Shown here: positions 46,976 through 58,720 of the stretch, piece by piece
Layout: each line of letters opens with the position of its first letter
How positions within the stretch are numbered: the stretch's first letter is position 1
Assembly: GCA_963669155.1 (NCBI GenBank)
Contig: OZ022577.1
Span: 9,039,538 to 9,103,537, forward strand
Source: Arbacia lixula
Taxonomy: Eukaryota > Echinodermata > Echinoidea > Arbacioida > Arbaciidae
Reading direction: 5' to 3'
Length of the DNA: 64,000 nucleotides
The notes under the pieces: generated by a model
What the model saw: only the letters and a program-made list of their open reading frames with translations
The model's database searches: none
What the model was told of the DNA's origin: nothing
Program-made: the position numbers and the translations under genes

Positions 46976-49539
46976 ATTTCATGTAGGGCTAGTTATACAA
47001 AGGTGGATTTCATAGACTTAGCACAAAGCACTTTCACATTGTATTACCAGTAGTTGTATCTTTTTAAGTGTCAGTCCAACAAGACTTGTAATGAGCTAAA
47101 TGTTCTTGAAGATGTTTTTGTAAATATTATGCAAACTTTGTGATACAGAATGTTTTCTTTTTCTTTGGAAATATATGCACCTATTTTACTATTTTAGTCC
47201 AATTACCCACAAAATTGATATGAATGTTTTACCTTTCTCAGGAGCCATCCTATTTTTTTCTCTTCCTGTTGAATAAATCCATCTGTAAATTTCAGCTCAC
47301 ATGTCAACATGTCATTTTGTATGAAGGTCTTTCTACCTTAGATGGGCCTGCAACTGAAGATAGCAGAAGTTAACCTTCATCATAACCGAGGCTTATAACC
47401 CCATCTGTTCTATACTTCTACACTTCTGTTGGCGCATGTAATTGAGGAAGGGCAGGGTGTGATTTATGTGTGTCTGTCTGTATGCTTGTCTGTGTGTGTA
47501 TGTGTGCGTGTGTGTGTATGTGTGTGTGTATGTGTGTGTGTGTGTGTGTGTATTAGCATGAGGGGGGGGGGGGGGGGGCTTGATCTAAAGAATACTGGCA
47601 ATGCTTGGATCTAAATGTTTATGTATACAGTTGGAGACGGGGGAGTGGTTGAAGCAGTGGTGGTGAATGATTCTGAAGATACTACATAGTACTGTAGTAG
47701 ATGAGTTATAATGTGTTCTGGTGATGGTGGGGATTTTCAGAAGGGCATCAAAAGACCACGTTATGTATGCAAATTGTATTCACGTAGTTTAAACAATACG
47801 TTTCTAATGGAAATATCAAAGCTTGTCGGAGTAGCAACTGTTAATAGATCCAGCGTGCATTCCACCCATTGAAACTGAATCACTAGCTGTAAATAGCGGT
47901 GAATGTCATGCGTCACTACTCACTACACGCACTTTGGGAAAAGTTCAGTTTCAATCGGGGGTATACACTCCATCTATTGGACAGATGTTGCTCCTTGGAC
48001 AGATTTGTGGTTACCATCAGTAACATATTGTTTGAAATACCTGCATAAAATGTGCATACATGGCGAAAATGGTCTCTTCAGTAAATTTGTAACTGCACGC
48101 AGAAAAAAACCGCACCATTATTTGCCGACAATGGCTATTTATGGGGAAATGTTGGCACATATCAATATAAGGACATCTTGCATATGAAGTACCGAGTATA
48201 CCAAAAAAAAATGGCAGAAAAACTGTTGACAATACAATACTGTACAGTTGCTTAATACATGTTAGGGAATTCCCCAAAAGACTCCATCATCATCATCATC
48301 ATCTTAATGCTGTGCCATGAAGCCTTGTACAAAACAGAAAATAGATCTTTATGAGCATAAATAAACCAAACTAAAAACATGTATTATACATTCAAAAGAA
48401 TTTATATCGTGCAACCACATTATAGACCTGTATTTACCATCCAAAAAAATAGAATTACATCTAAAATTTCAATTTGTTGAAGTGGATGGAAAGTTTCTTT
48501 TCTCGGCCAGATGATACTTCTATTTCAGTTCTTTCCTTTCTTGACAAATCATCTAAATGCTCAAAATGTTTGGTAAGATCTATTTGAATTTCCATATGTT
48601 TATGAAATATTTCACCAATGAAAATAAATAGGACAAGAATTTATCAGTGAGGACTCCAAAAAGCTTTTCAAAATTGGTCATGGTAAAATTAGAATCATGA
48701 TTACGTTATACATCATGTATCACGGTAGTGTATGTAAATGTTGCCAAATAGGGCCAACCACTTGCAATCACAAAATAAAAATGTGAAATAAAGTTTCTCC
48801 AAATTTACTACAGAAATCACAATTGGGTGAATCCCTCATGTTAATCTTAAAAAGAAAGTCTAGAGCATGATCTTTTCCCAATGAGTACTTGGAGAAAAGA
48901 GTTAACTTATGGCGTCCCAGAACTCATAAGGCTTAATAGGAGACTGTTTGACACAGAGCATATGAAGTATGTTCATCTTTCTCCTCTATTCTCTTAATTA
49001 TATGACATTTCTTTCTTCTAAATGAATGACATACCTAAACATGTAGGCCTATTATGGATGTGCCAGAAGTCCAAACGTTTGACCAATGATATCTAAAAAT
49101 GGCACATTCAAACAGAATTCTATGATCATGATGATAGAGGACGAAGTTTCTTTTTAACAATGAAAGACGGAGAGATGTAAAGCATAGCCTATGTTTTTAG
49201 CGTTGTTACAGAAATTTGGTGTGCAATATTTTTTGTTTGACAATTAATGAGTATTCGTTAAATAAGAAAAAAAAAATGGCATTCATAATGCATAAGCAGC
49301 TGGTGATTTGATTTGCCAAGCTGAAAAGAGCCATGACCAGAGGACACTTATTAGAAGAAATTTGTTAATATCGAGGAAAAACACCTGACCTCACATTCTG
49401 ACACTCATCAACTTTTGTTTTCGTAAGTAAAATCAGAAATAATGATAGTCTGTGATGAGCGATATTAATGAAGTTGGCCCCATAAATATTTATCCCTCAT
49501 GGCTATATTTCTTGTAACTTTTCTTTTAACCTTTTAAGG
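46976..49539. other. Intergenic stretch with GT microsatellite and G run
   Basis: A GT array lies at about 47466-47551 and a run of about 16 G near 47562-47578. A (CAT)n stretch lies near 48285-48304. No gene recognised. Confidence 0.55.
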
Positions 49540-49549
49540 GAGATTTGGA

Positions 49550-49858
49550 GTGGCCTTCGATTTAGACAAAGATGTCGACCGGAGTCATCGGACTGGGAAA
49601 GTGCCTGATCCAGCGACTACTTTATCCTCCAAGAAGGATACCAAATCGCGAGGGCGAGCGCAGTCTAGCATCGTAAAGCTGACTGGTTATTATGAGGAAA
49701 CTAAAAGGGACAGGCGTGTAAATTGCGGAAGACCTTACCCTTTGCAACCAGACATTAATAGGGAAAGCAAGAATATCGGGAAAGGTGAACTCGGCACGAT
49801 CGAGCGATGGGCGCATTATCGCACTCGTACCCGCCTCCGGAGGACGAACAATCACTAG
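49550..49858 (+). pseudogene. LINE ORF1-like fragment
   Basis: A 102-residue open frame with DLDKDVDRSHRTGK near the start and SSIVKLTGYYEETKRDRR after it. This spacing (hydrophobic-x-R-x-H-R-x-G-K, then IVKF-like strand, then basic residues) resembles the C-terminal RNA-binding part of L1-type ORF1 proteins (family knowledge). It has no obvious start and probably lost its 5' part. It is read as the ORF1 of the LINE that follows on the same strand. Confidence 0.5.
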
Positions 49859-51029
49859 ACTAATAAGAAATGAGGAAGATTTCTACAAACTTTGAACAAC
49901 TTTGTGCAAGATGATTAAGGAGTGCCTTCCTCTCTGACTTTGCCTCGATGTATAAACCAATAGGTGATAAACTTGAATGTGACTCTGATTAATGTACTAC
50001 TCTTCCCTGCTTGGGAACTTTTCACAAGTTTACATTAGTGACAATAGTGACCTTTCAATGTCACGATGTTTATGGTACATCATACATTTGTCAATTTCTT
50101 CTGTGTTTCTCTGTTTTCTTCCCTCTATACTTTTTTCTAAGTTCTTACATTTGGGGAATACTCATAAGTGTACAAACAACTAGACAACACTACGGTGTCG
50201 GGTTGTAATGTGCAAAGCCATGATACCGTTAGTTCACATGTTGTTCTACACACTGTAGTCTGTACTATCTGTTCTTCGTCATATATGATACCTATTGAAC
50301 ATATCAGCACTGTCTATCATAACTACATATGTATTTCGTGTATGGGTGATAAATTCCCTTTTAATAATTTTAATAGGCATGAGGATCATATTCAAGTCAT
50401 TGGTTCATTTCTCTATGATTCAGTTGTTGATCCTAACACTTTAATGATACGGGAATGTTGAAAACATACGTAATTTACAGTCGTTTGTCTCAGAAAAATG
50501 GAAATTCATGGGACATGTATGTGTCTAAGGATTTTAATTCTAAACTTTGTCATGATAACGTACATTATAGTCTTTCATTACTTCACTTCAATTGCAGAAG
50601 TATCTCAAAAATGTTGAGAACTTGGATACATATCTGGATACCCTAAATTTAATATTATTGATTTAACCGAAACATGACTTACAGACAGTTCTCTTGTTAG
50701 ACCTCTACAATACCAAGGATTATGTTTTTGTTAGTAACCCAAGAACTGTAAAGCGGGATGGAAGGACAAGTTTTTACATCCATAAATCTCTGTTTTTTAA
50801 CATAAGAAATAACATTTATTCATAATTCAGTTGAAAGTACGTTCATTGAGAATCCATGTTAAGGTAAACATAAAAATAAACTTATCGTAGGAATATATCG
50901 CCAACATTGTTAATCCATAGCTCGTTTCCAAAATGAATTAAAAGTTAATTCGAATGGAATGAATGCAAGGAAATACGATTGTTTTATCATGGGTGATTTC
51001 AGCTTAAATATGAAAGGTCGCAGGATAAC

Positions 51030-51940
51030 AATGTCCTGTATACTAATAAATACTATTTAGAAAATAGCAAAACTTTCGGTAACACCATGTGGTTGTATTC
51101 TTTCGGATAATTGGCCCACTTATGGGGTGAAGAAAGGAAAGGAAAGTGAAAAGTGAAAAGGAGAGGTGAATTTTTATATTTTATAACACTTACACAAGAC
51201 TATTTTTAGCTTTAGTTTTCGGTGTTTTAAACCGAAAATAAATGGGATGGAATGGAGGTAGAAGAAGAGGGTGGGTGTTGATGAAAGTTGTGAACTAGTC
51301 ACAAAGTAGTGATAAAGAGGAAAGAAAAGAAAAGAAAATGAGAAAAGTGTAGAAAAGTTATAGTCAGTTCTGCAACTAACTATAGATTTCTTTCAAAATC
51401 TGAAAGAGGGAGTATCAGTCTCGACGTTTCGGGCAGTGTGCTCTGTCCGTCATCCGGAGAATAACTCCGGATTATTCTCCGGATGACGGACAGAGCACAC
51501 TGCCCGAAACGTCGAGACTGATACTCCCTCTTTCAGATTTTGAAAGAAATCTATAGTTAGTTGCAGAACTGACTATAACTTTTCTACACTTTTCTCATTT
51601 TCTTTTCTTTTCTTTCCTCTTTATCACTACTTTGTGACTAGTTCACAACTTTCATCAACACCCACCCTCTTCTTCTACCTCCATTCCATCCCATTTATTT
51701 TCGGTTTAAAACACCGAAAACTAAAGCTAAAAATAGTCTTGTGTAAGTGTTATAAAATATAAAAATTCACCTCTCCTTTTCACTTTTCACTTTCCTTTCC
51801 TTTCTTCACCCCATAAGTGGGCCAATTATCCGAAAGAATACAACCACATGGTGATACCGAAAGTTTTGCTATTTTCTAAATAGTATTTATTAGTACACTC
51901 TCACCATGGAAACATTCAAAGAACATTTAATGTCCTGTAT
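51030..51940. mobile_element. 887-bp insertion that is a near-perfect palindrome, with 12-bp target duplication
   Basis: Arms 51042-51468 and 51469-51895 are reverse complements with only scattered differences (for example GGTAACACC against GGTGATACC). They meet at TCCGGA (51466-51471) with no spacer. A 33-bp non-palindromic tail follows (to 51928). The 12-bp word AATGTCCTGTAT flanks the whole at 51030-51041 and 51929-51940. Removing the insert and one copy rejoins the LINE endonuclease frame. Near the centre each arm has GGATGACGGACAG ... CCCGAAACGTC. A long target duplication argues for retrotransposition, possibly of Penelope-like origin. No coding capacity seen. Confidence 0.85.
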
Positions 51941-53399
51941 GTTTTTAAACCTTTTGTTAAGCCAATCGTTTCAACCATAGATCAACCTATATGCTCGTAT
52001 CATAACCTCATCTGCTAATTTGCTAGACAACAACAAACGTAAATAATATAGTTATCTCAGGAATTCTAATTACTGACATTAGTGATCACGTGCCCATTTT
52101 TTGCAATTCTTGGATCACTTACAATGACTAAGAAGAAAATAGTATATTCCTTTAAAAAGCGTTTAATTAATGATGATACATTGAATTCATTCTATTCAAA
52201 ACTGAACAATATTCAATGGAATGTACCTTATAATGCAGTTGTACATATTTCGTATAATGTATTTTTAATAAGTTTACCAAGATTTATGAAGACTGTTTTC
52301 CAGTAAAAACTATCACATATCGAAACAAGTGCAATAGAAAACCGTGGATGAATCGTAAGTTATTGAAATTATGCCGTACACGACACAAGTTATACAAAAA
52401 ATAAATAAAGCATCCAACCTCAAATAAAGAACGAAATTATAAAAGATATCGAAACTTTGTAACAACGAAATTAAGACAAGCCAAGTCTGAATATCATTTT
52501 CACAAATTTAATAGCATTAAGCTTAATATCAAATCTACTTGGAAATTGATAAAAGATATATTGAAGAAAAAATTTGGAAAATCTAACCATATTTAATTAC
52601 TTTTAGTTCATAATGAGGTCATAACAGATGAATATGAAATTCTAAACAAGCTTTTTGTTTGTTTGTTTTTTGTGAATGTTGGCCATAGAATCGATGACTT
52701 AGTCAGATCGAAGCCCACATATCAAATTTGAATCTTACCTAAACAGTCCAAATAAACACTCTCTATATTTTAAACCCATTGAATGTCGAGAAACGTTGGA
52801 GATAGTTGCAACTATGAAAAACGATACTAGTGCAGGAGTAGACTCAATTAGTATCACTGTTGTTAAAAAATAATTTCATTTATTTGTGCGCCATAATGTC
52901 AAATATTCAATTTGAGTTTGTCAACTGGTAGGATCCGAATACAGCTAAAACAGCACGTGTTACCCCTGCTCACGATAGTCATACGAATAATCTTAATAAT
53001 TATAGACCAATCTTTGTACTTTCAATTTTTTTTCCAAAATACTAGAATGATGTCATTTATAGACAAGCATCTATAGTCAATACGGTTTTAGACAAGGGCA
53101 CTCCACATCTAATGCAATTTTGGAACTTATACACTATGTTAATAAAGCCTTTGACTCCAGAAAGCTTACATGTATTGTTTTTATTGGCGTAACAAAAGCT
53201 TTTGATGTTATTTATAACTCAATATCAATTTCTAAATGAAGTCACTATGGTGTAAGAGGCTTGCCTTTAGAATGGTTTATTAACTATTTGCAGGAACGTG
53301 AGCAAATTACATTTGTAAACGGATGTCAATCTGAACCTAAATTTATTACATGTGGAGTGCCACAGGGCTCTATATGGGACCACTTCTATTTCTCATATG

Positions 53400-53576
53400 C
53401 AGTAAAACCTGTCTATAGTGGCCACCCAAGGATACAAAAATTGTGGCCTTTACAGACAGGTGGCTGCTATAGGCAGGTTCTTTAACACATGATCTCTCTC
53501 CGGGGGAATTATTTTAGTGGCCACTATAGACAGGTTGGCTGCTATAGACAGGTGGCCGCTAAGACAGGTTTGACTG
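53400..53576. mobile_element. 177-bp TIR element inserted in the LINE RT domain
   Basis: Left end CAGTAAAACCTGTCTATAGT, right end inverted (CGCTAAGACAGGTTTGACTG). It interrupts the RT frame exactly between the PQGS-GPLLFLI part and the YINDLP part, with a short TAT-like duplication at the junction. Internally the word CTATAGACAGGT is reiterated in both orientations. Confidence 0.75.
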
Positions 53577-54700
53577 TATATAAATGACCTGCCCATGAGC
53601 GCCCCATTACTCAACTTTTTTTCCTATTTGCAGATGATACAAGTATCTATCTATTTGGAAAATATATCATGTCACTCTGCACAGTGGAATGGATGACTGC
53701 AAATCCTCTCATTCTTGATGTGAACAAAACAAAATGTATTTTGTATAGCACTGTAAGCAGAAATACCAATTTATCATTAATGTAATAATATTGAAATGTC
53801 TCATGATGTCAAGTTTCTGGGAATAAATATCAACGAAAAACTATCATGGAACCATCATGTACATCAAATGTACAATACTATTGTCAGAAATGTAGGTGTT
53901 CTAAGTTAATTACAATAAATTTCTTCCTGAGAATGTTTGAAAGATGCTATACTCTTATATCGTCGCATTTGAATTATTGTTTTTCAATGCGGGGTTTCAC
54001 AAGTAAATGTAATATTGCCCGAATCCATGTGTTACAGAAAAAAAGCTATGCGAATATTTCCCATTCTTCTCCTCTTTTTGTCAAATTGAATATACAACCG
54101 ATGTATGATATTATCTCACTACAAATAGGTGAGTTCATGTTTAATTGCTACACAGATTTATTTAACCTTTACCATTTAAAGATTATTTCCAATTGAACTG
54201 TCATATCCACTCAAACAATACACGAAACGTAAAAAAAAAAAAAAATCACACTCCTCTAGCACAAACCTGTACATCAAAGAGAAGTGTGTTTTTTAGACCA
54301 ATACTCTGGAATGACTTACCATTATCAGTGAAGCAATCCAATAGTGTAAATTATTTGAAACTCCTACTAAAGCGGTACTTACCTATGAAAAACATCCTCT
54401 ATGTTCTCCTTTATTCCCATTTATCAACATGTAACTTCCTTTCTCCTTTCTCTCTTCTCCCTTTTCTCTTTACCAAGGTCTATTTTGTATGCTTGTATTT
54501 TTGTGTATTTCTTTGTATGTTATGTTAAGTTATGTAGTTAATTGCAACCCATGTGATACTAATGTAGGATCGGGTTCGGGATCGGGATAAGCCTGCGTGC
54601 TTATTTTGATTCCCCACAACTTTGCAAATTTACATCATTACGCAGTTTGTGTAGATCTTTTTTTTTTTTTTTTAAGTGGAATAAAATTGAATTAAATTGA

Positions 54701-56535
54701 AACTTGGTTCACCGTTCCACCGGTATCCTATTTCACCTTCTAATGATTAAACCCTTTATTACTTTCAAATTAATACCCGTTTCTTTCTCTTGTTTTAATG
54801 TAGACAAAAACCTTTTTAAAAAGGTTGATTTGGGGTACGAAAAATACTAAATAAGTCCCATTGTCAAAGTAACCTAAGAGAAAGATCTGTTGAACTAGAA
54901 AGAAAAAACAACAACAGTGAATAAATTATTAGTTGCTCGTCACAGTTTGAGTTATGTACTACATGTATTGAACAAACTTGGAGGCAAATCCTTATTATAT
55001 ATGACTTTCTTGTCCACAATTCCCCATACTACACCCCCCAGCCCTATAATTTGGCTATTTGATACGGTGCTGTGTGCGGGATCTGAGACATTTATTCGCG
55101 GAGTGACTTCGAACTTGAAGGTACTTGAACCTTGAGAGGAAGTGTTGGACGTAACTGAAAGTTGGAGTGAAATATCAAGTCAACTAGGTCGGATTTATTG
55201 ACACCAAATATGACACTTTGAAGGTATGGATGTCCATTCAGATATTGAATAGGTAAGACATGATTTGGTATAAATCTAAGTGTACTAACCATCTAAATTA
55301 ACCGGCACTCCCAAGGTTTTTGCGGTCCCATGCATTAAAATACGTGTGAGTCATTTATTTATGACTAATGACGTAATGTTCCTGTTCCGCGAAAGGAAGT
55401 TGCTGCACATTTCGGACTAGCAATGATATCCAAATGAAATATTAAATCCGTAGAAATATATAATGATATATTGCTAATTTCTCTTCAAGATATCAGAAAT
55501 ATTAAATGTTATTTTCATTTCATGCCGATCATGGATTATTATTTGGTCAAAAGACTGTAAATTTTACTGTATAAATTTAGACTTAGCCTACAGTGCACAC
55601 TCAGCTGGAGCTGGAATTGGCATGGCTAAAGGCTAGGCTAAAGCCATACCTGCTACATGTGTACTAATACTTGCTGTATAAATACACATGTTCAGGTCCA
55701 TAGGGAATTGTGGATATTGTGCACATAAATTGCGGTGACTTCAAAACCATGAATTCTTGGACTGTTTAAAGTCTTCCAAAGATTCATACATTAATTCCAT
55801 GCCCCCAAACCTTAAAAATAATATCAGCTTACCAATTCATTAGGAGAAAATCAAAGATTTATTCCCGTTCAGCTTATGTAGTAGCGTCTGCTCTCCGCTA
55901 TGTTTACACGTCGAATGAACGTATTAGCATACGAAAAGAAATTTCCACCGTGACTAGTCTTTATCAAAGTCTGATGGCATTATTAAGCTCGTAATTTGTA
56001 GAAGCTCATATGTCAAGTTTTGTAGCAGACAAAAAATAAAAACATTGTACCCAGGTTATAATCAACATTTACGTGTGTCATTGAATATAAATAAATAAAA
56101 CTGCCAACTTAATGAGATTTTGTCATTTATTTCTAAATTATAAATCGTAACAACATTTAACCACAAATATTATCGCGAGGGCTATTGTGTGCACAGCCTG
56201 GATGTTTACAAACATGCTATCGGCACTTCTTTCGCTGAGCCCACTATCGTCCTCCCCGTTACGTGTCAAATAAGGGCTAGGGGGAGCTACGAACTTTTAC
56301 ACGAAAATTTCCTGAGGTTAGAAATCTGACGAGCGGTGAAACCTGATTAGCAAAACTACTTAGAATTGTGAGTAAAAGATTATGTCTTTCATTTTAATTT
56401 GCGAATCATATTCCAATTAGTGCAAGGAAGACGGCCTGCAAGTGATTTCAATTAATTTACGCAAGTTAAATAGTTATGCGTATTTGAAATTATAGGCCGT
56501 TCTGCCTTACTTCGTACACACGGCCTATGGAGTTT
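54701..56535. other. Intergenic stretch, nothing recognised
   Basis: AT-rich sequence between LINE and MITE copies. The short frames at 54917-55292 have no recognisable domain. Confidence 0.4.
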
Positions 56536-56745
56536 GAAGCTGGTGGCTAAAGCCAAGGGAAAGGGAAGGAGCCGCCCTTTCGAACCACGGTATATTTTGT
56601 CCAGTTCAGCATGAAACATGATGTTTTTTAGGCTAAAGGATCATTGTGAAGTAGACAAAATATACCGCGGTTTAATAAAACTGTGGCTCCTTCCCTTTCG
56701 TCCCTTTCCCTTTGCCCGATACCAATTTCTTTGAGCTGTAGTGTA
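56536..56745. mobile_element. Palindromic MITE, copy 2
   Basis: Related to 38790-39009. It shares AAAGGGAAGGAGCC, TATATTTTGTCC, CATGAAACATGATG and the right end TTTGAGCTGTAGTG followed by TA. The left terminus is degenerate, so the start is approximate. Confidence 0.8.
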
Positions 56746-57163
56746 AGTTAGTAACACCTAAACAGACTTGCAGGTAAATTGCAGTCTAACTCTAAAAGTC
56801 TCATAGCACTGTGAACACGCTATTGTTACAGTGCTTTATACACGCTAGCGCATTATCGACCGACTGCTTTGTACACGCGAGCGCGCTATAGCTAGAGTGC
56901 CAGAAGCGCCCTTGCACGCATTCGTAATAGCAGCCATTGTTTGTTTGTGCTTATTGCACTTTTTGAAGATGTACTGAATGCTTTTCACACGCTATTATTC
57001 ATGTCATCGCATGTACCAGATAATCAGCTTTGGATCACGCATGCTTGTTTAGACCTTTCAGATTGGATTTTCTCAAGTAATTTAGCATTTTGTATTTGAT
57101 ATACACTATACAGGATGTACCTTATCACTCCATCACTCGAATAAGGGAACAAAAAACATGATG

Positions 57164-57383
57164 TACACTTCAGCTGAAAGGAATTGGCATAGGGAAAGGG
57201 AAGGAGCCGCAGTTTTAAACCATGGTTTATTTTGTCCGGCTCACCATGGAACATGATGCTTTTTAGGCTAATGCATTGTGTTTCTTGCTGAACCGGACAA
57301 AATGTACTGTGGTTTAAGACTGCAGCTCCTTCCCTTTCTTCCCTTTCCCTTTCCCTATGCCAATTCCTTTGAGCTGTAGTGTA
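57164..57383. mobile_element. Palindromic MITE, copy 3
   Basis: Flanked by TA on both sides (57164-57165, 57382-57383). Ends CACTTCAGCTGAAAGG and CCTTTGAGCTGTAGTG, interior hairpin with AAAGGGAAGGAGCCGCAG and TTTTGTCCGG words. It abuts the 3' end of the minus-strand LINE fragment. Confidence 0.87.
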
Positions 57384-57384
57384 G

Positions 57385-58385
57385 CTGTTGTTGCCTTTCG
57401 TCAGTTGCAGATGAAAGGCTTTGGCTGATTGTGCTGTCACAACACTCGGTAGGAGAGTGTTTCACACCTTTATGGTTCTGGGTAAAAAGCATTGATGTTG
57501 TTGGGTCCGTGATTGTGGCATGAGATATCCTTGAGTGTGAAGAGCCCTAGTTGGTCTAGTGGATTTGGTGATGAATGCATCAGAGTTCATTGTGGCAAAC
57601 TGATTGTGGATCTTGTAGAACATCACAAGGCGAGAGTTTTCTTGTTGTAGATGATAGCATCATCAGCAAACAGTCCGACTCTTGACTTGAGTTGATAAGG
57701 CAGGTCATTGATAAAGTAGAGCAAGAGGCAAGAGCCGAGGACAGAGCCCTGTGGCACGCCGGAAGTTACATCAACCTGAGATGAACTATGCCCATCCAGG
57801 AGCACTTGCTGCTTCCTGTTCTGAAGAAAGTTGGCAATCCAGTGGTTGTTATGTCCTCTAACTCCATAGTACTCCAGTTTCCGGAGAAGGCGCTGGTGTC
57901 CCACCTTGTCAAATGCCTTGCTAAAGTCCAACACTAAGATGTCTGTCTGCTTCCCATCTTGAAGATTGTTTGTCAAGTCGCTCACCAGTCCTAACAATTG
58001 CAGCTCGCTTGACCTGTGTTGTCTAAAGCCATGTTGAAGAAGGTACAGAATATCCTGGTGGTTTCCATGCTTCATGATATTACTTGCAAGGATATGCTCC
58101 ATCAACTTACATGCGATGCAAGTTAGTGAGATGGGTCTGTAGTTGCTTGGTTCCGCTCTGTCTCCCTTCTTGTAAACAGGCACTTCATTGGCATTTCTCC
58201 AGTCCTCTGCTTTTTCCCCGGTGCTATAGGACTTCCAGAAGATATCACTCAGGGATGGTGCAACAACACTTGATAGCTCCTTGAGTACCCGAGGAGTGAT
58301 GCAATCAGGACCAGGTGCTTTCCTTGGCTTCAGATTGTCAAGCAGCTTCTTGATATCTGCTGTTGTGAATGTGTCGTCGACCTCA
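57385..58385 (-). pseudogene. LINE reverse transcriptase fragment (CR1/Jockey-like), internally deleted
   Basis: The minus strand encodes RT blocks in order: LKPRKAPGPD near 58320, YRPISLTCIACKLMEHI (about 58130), LQHGFRQHRS, VLDFSKAFDKVGHQRLL, SGVPQGSVLGS, and FADDAIIY near 57655 as the catalytic motif. After that the frame jumps directly to a C-terminal-type segment (VMFYKIHNQF ... PQSRTQQHQCFLPRT), so the thumb region is deleted. A 186-codon stretch (57623-58183) is still open, which makes this the best preserved RT of the three in the window. The endonuclease and ORF1 are absent. Confidence 0.85.
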
Positions 58386-58604
58386 TATGCCTATTCTGAA
58401 ACATGGATGCAAGTTGGTGCATCATTCCTTGACTAGGGGGAAGTTGATAGATTGTATAGTTCATATGTCCATTAATTTGCTTTTCAATTGTCAACATAGA
58501 TATTTTTTTATTTAGATTATTCATCAAAATATTACCCAATCTAAAAACTTATCTAATTGATATATTTCATTAAATTCAATTCATATCTTATGTCTTACTT
58601 GCAG

Positions 58605-58720
58605 AAAGATGGACAGAAAGGATTCATCAGCCGCTATCTTTTGAAAAATCTTCAAACACTACTCCTACAAACTAGTGGAGGATTGTGATGTCATAATGTT
58701 AGAGAGATGATATCATATTC
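58605..58720 (+). promoter_or_regulatory. 5' UTR of the kelch-like gene with several short upstream ORFs
   Basis: An acceptor (TTACTTGCAG, ending 58604) suggests a spliced 5' UTR exon. Before the main ATG (58721) there are at least four ATGs with nearby stops: 58609 (12 codons), then three very short ones between about 58688 and 58723. Such uORFs often reduce translation; that effect here is an inference. Confidence 0.5.

Larger units (their letters stand above)
49540..54700 (+). mobile_element. Decayed, nearly full-length LINE (CR1/Jockey-like), twice interrupted
   Basis: An ORF1-like remnant at 49550-49857 carries a DVDRSHRTGK motif as in L1-type ORF1 RNA-binding domains. A Cys-rich zinc-finger-like patch lies at about 50250-50330. 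Endonuclease fragments follow from about 50575 (LHFNCRSISK; MGDFSLNMKG) to 52110 (the DHVP-type motif after ISDH). Reverse transcriptase runs from about 52750 (TCIVFIGVTKAFD near 53170; CGVPQGS at 53352; FADDTSIYLFG near 53627). A C-terminal segment has FFRPILWNDLPLSVK at about 54290 and the tail ends in ATAAAATTGAATTAAA. Many stops and frameshifts show it is dead. Interruptions are the palindrome at 51042-51928 and the TIR element at 53400-53576. Clade inferred from motif style only. Confidence 0.78.

Noticed and set aside
51472..51515. Hammerhead-ribozyme-like core (GGATGA ... CGAAAC) in each arm of the palindrome
   Set aside because: The core expected in hammerheads is CUGAUGA. Here the U is replaced by G, an extra C precedes stem II, and stem II has an A-C mismatch. 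The resemblance may be inherited from a Penelope-like ancestor, but an active ribozyme is not supported.
57024..57440. 138-codon minus-strand frame beyond the LINE C-terminus
   Set aside because: It runs from the LINE tail through the MITE at 57164-57383 and is a chance read-through of two repeats.
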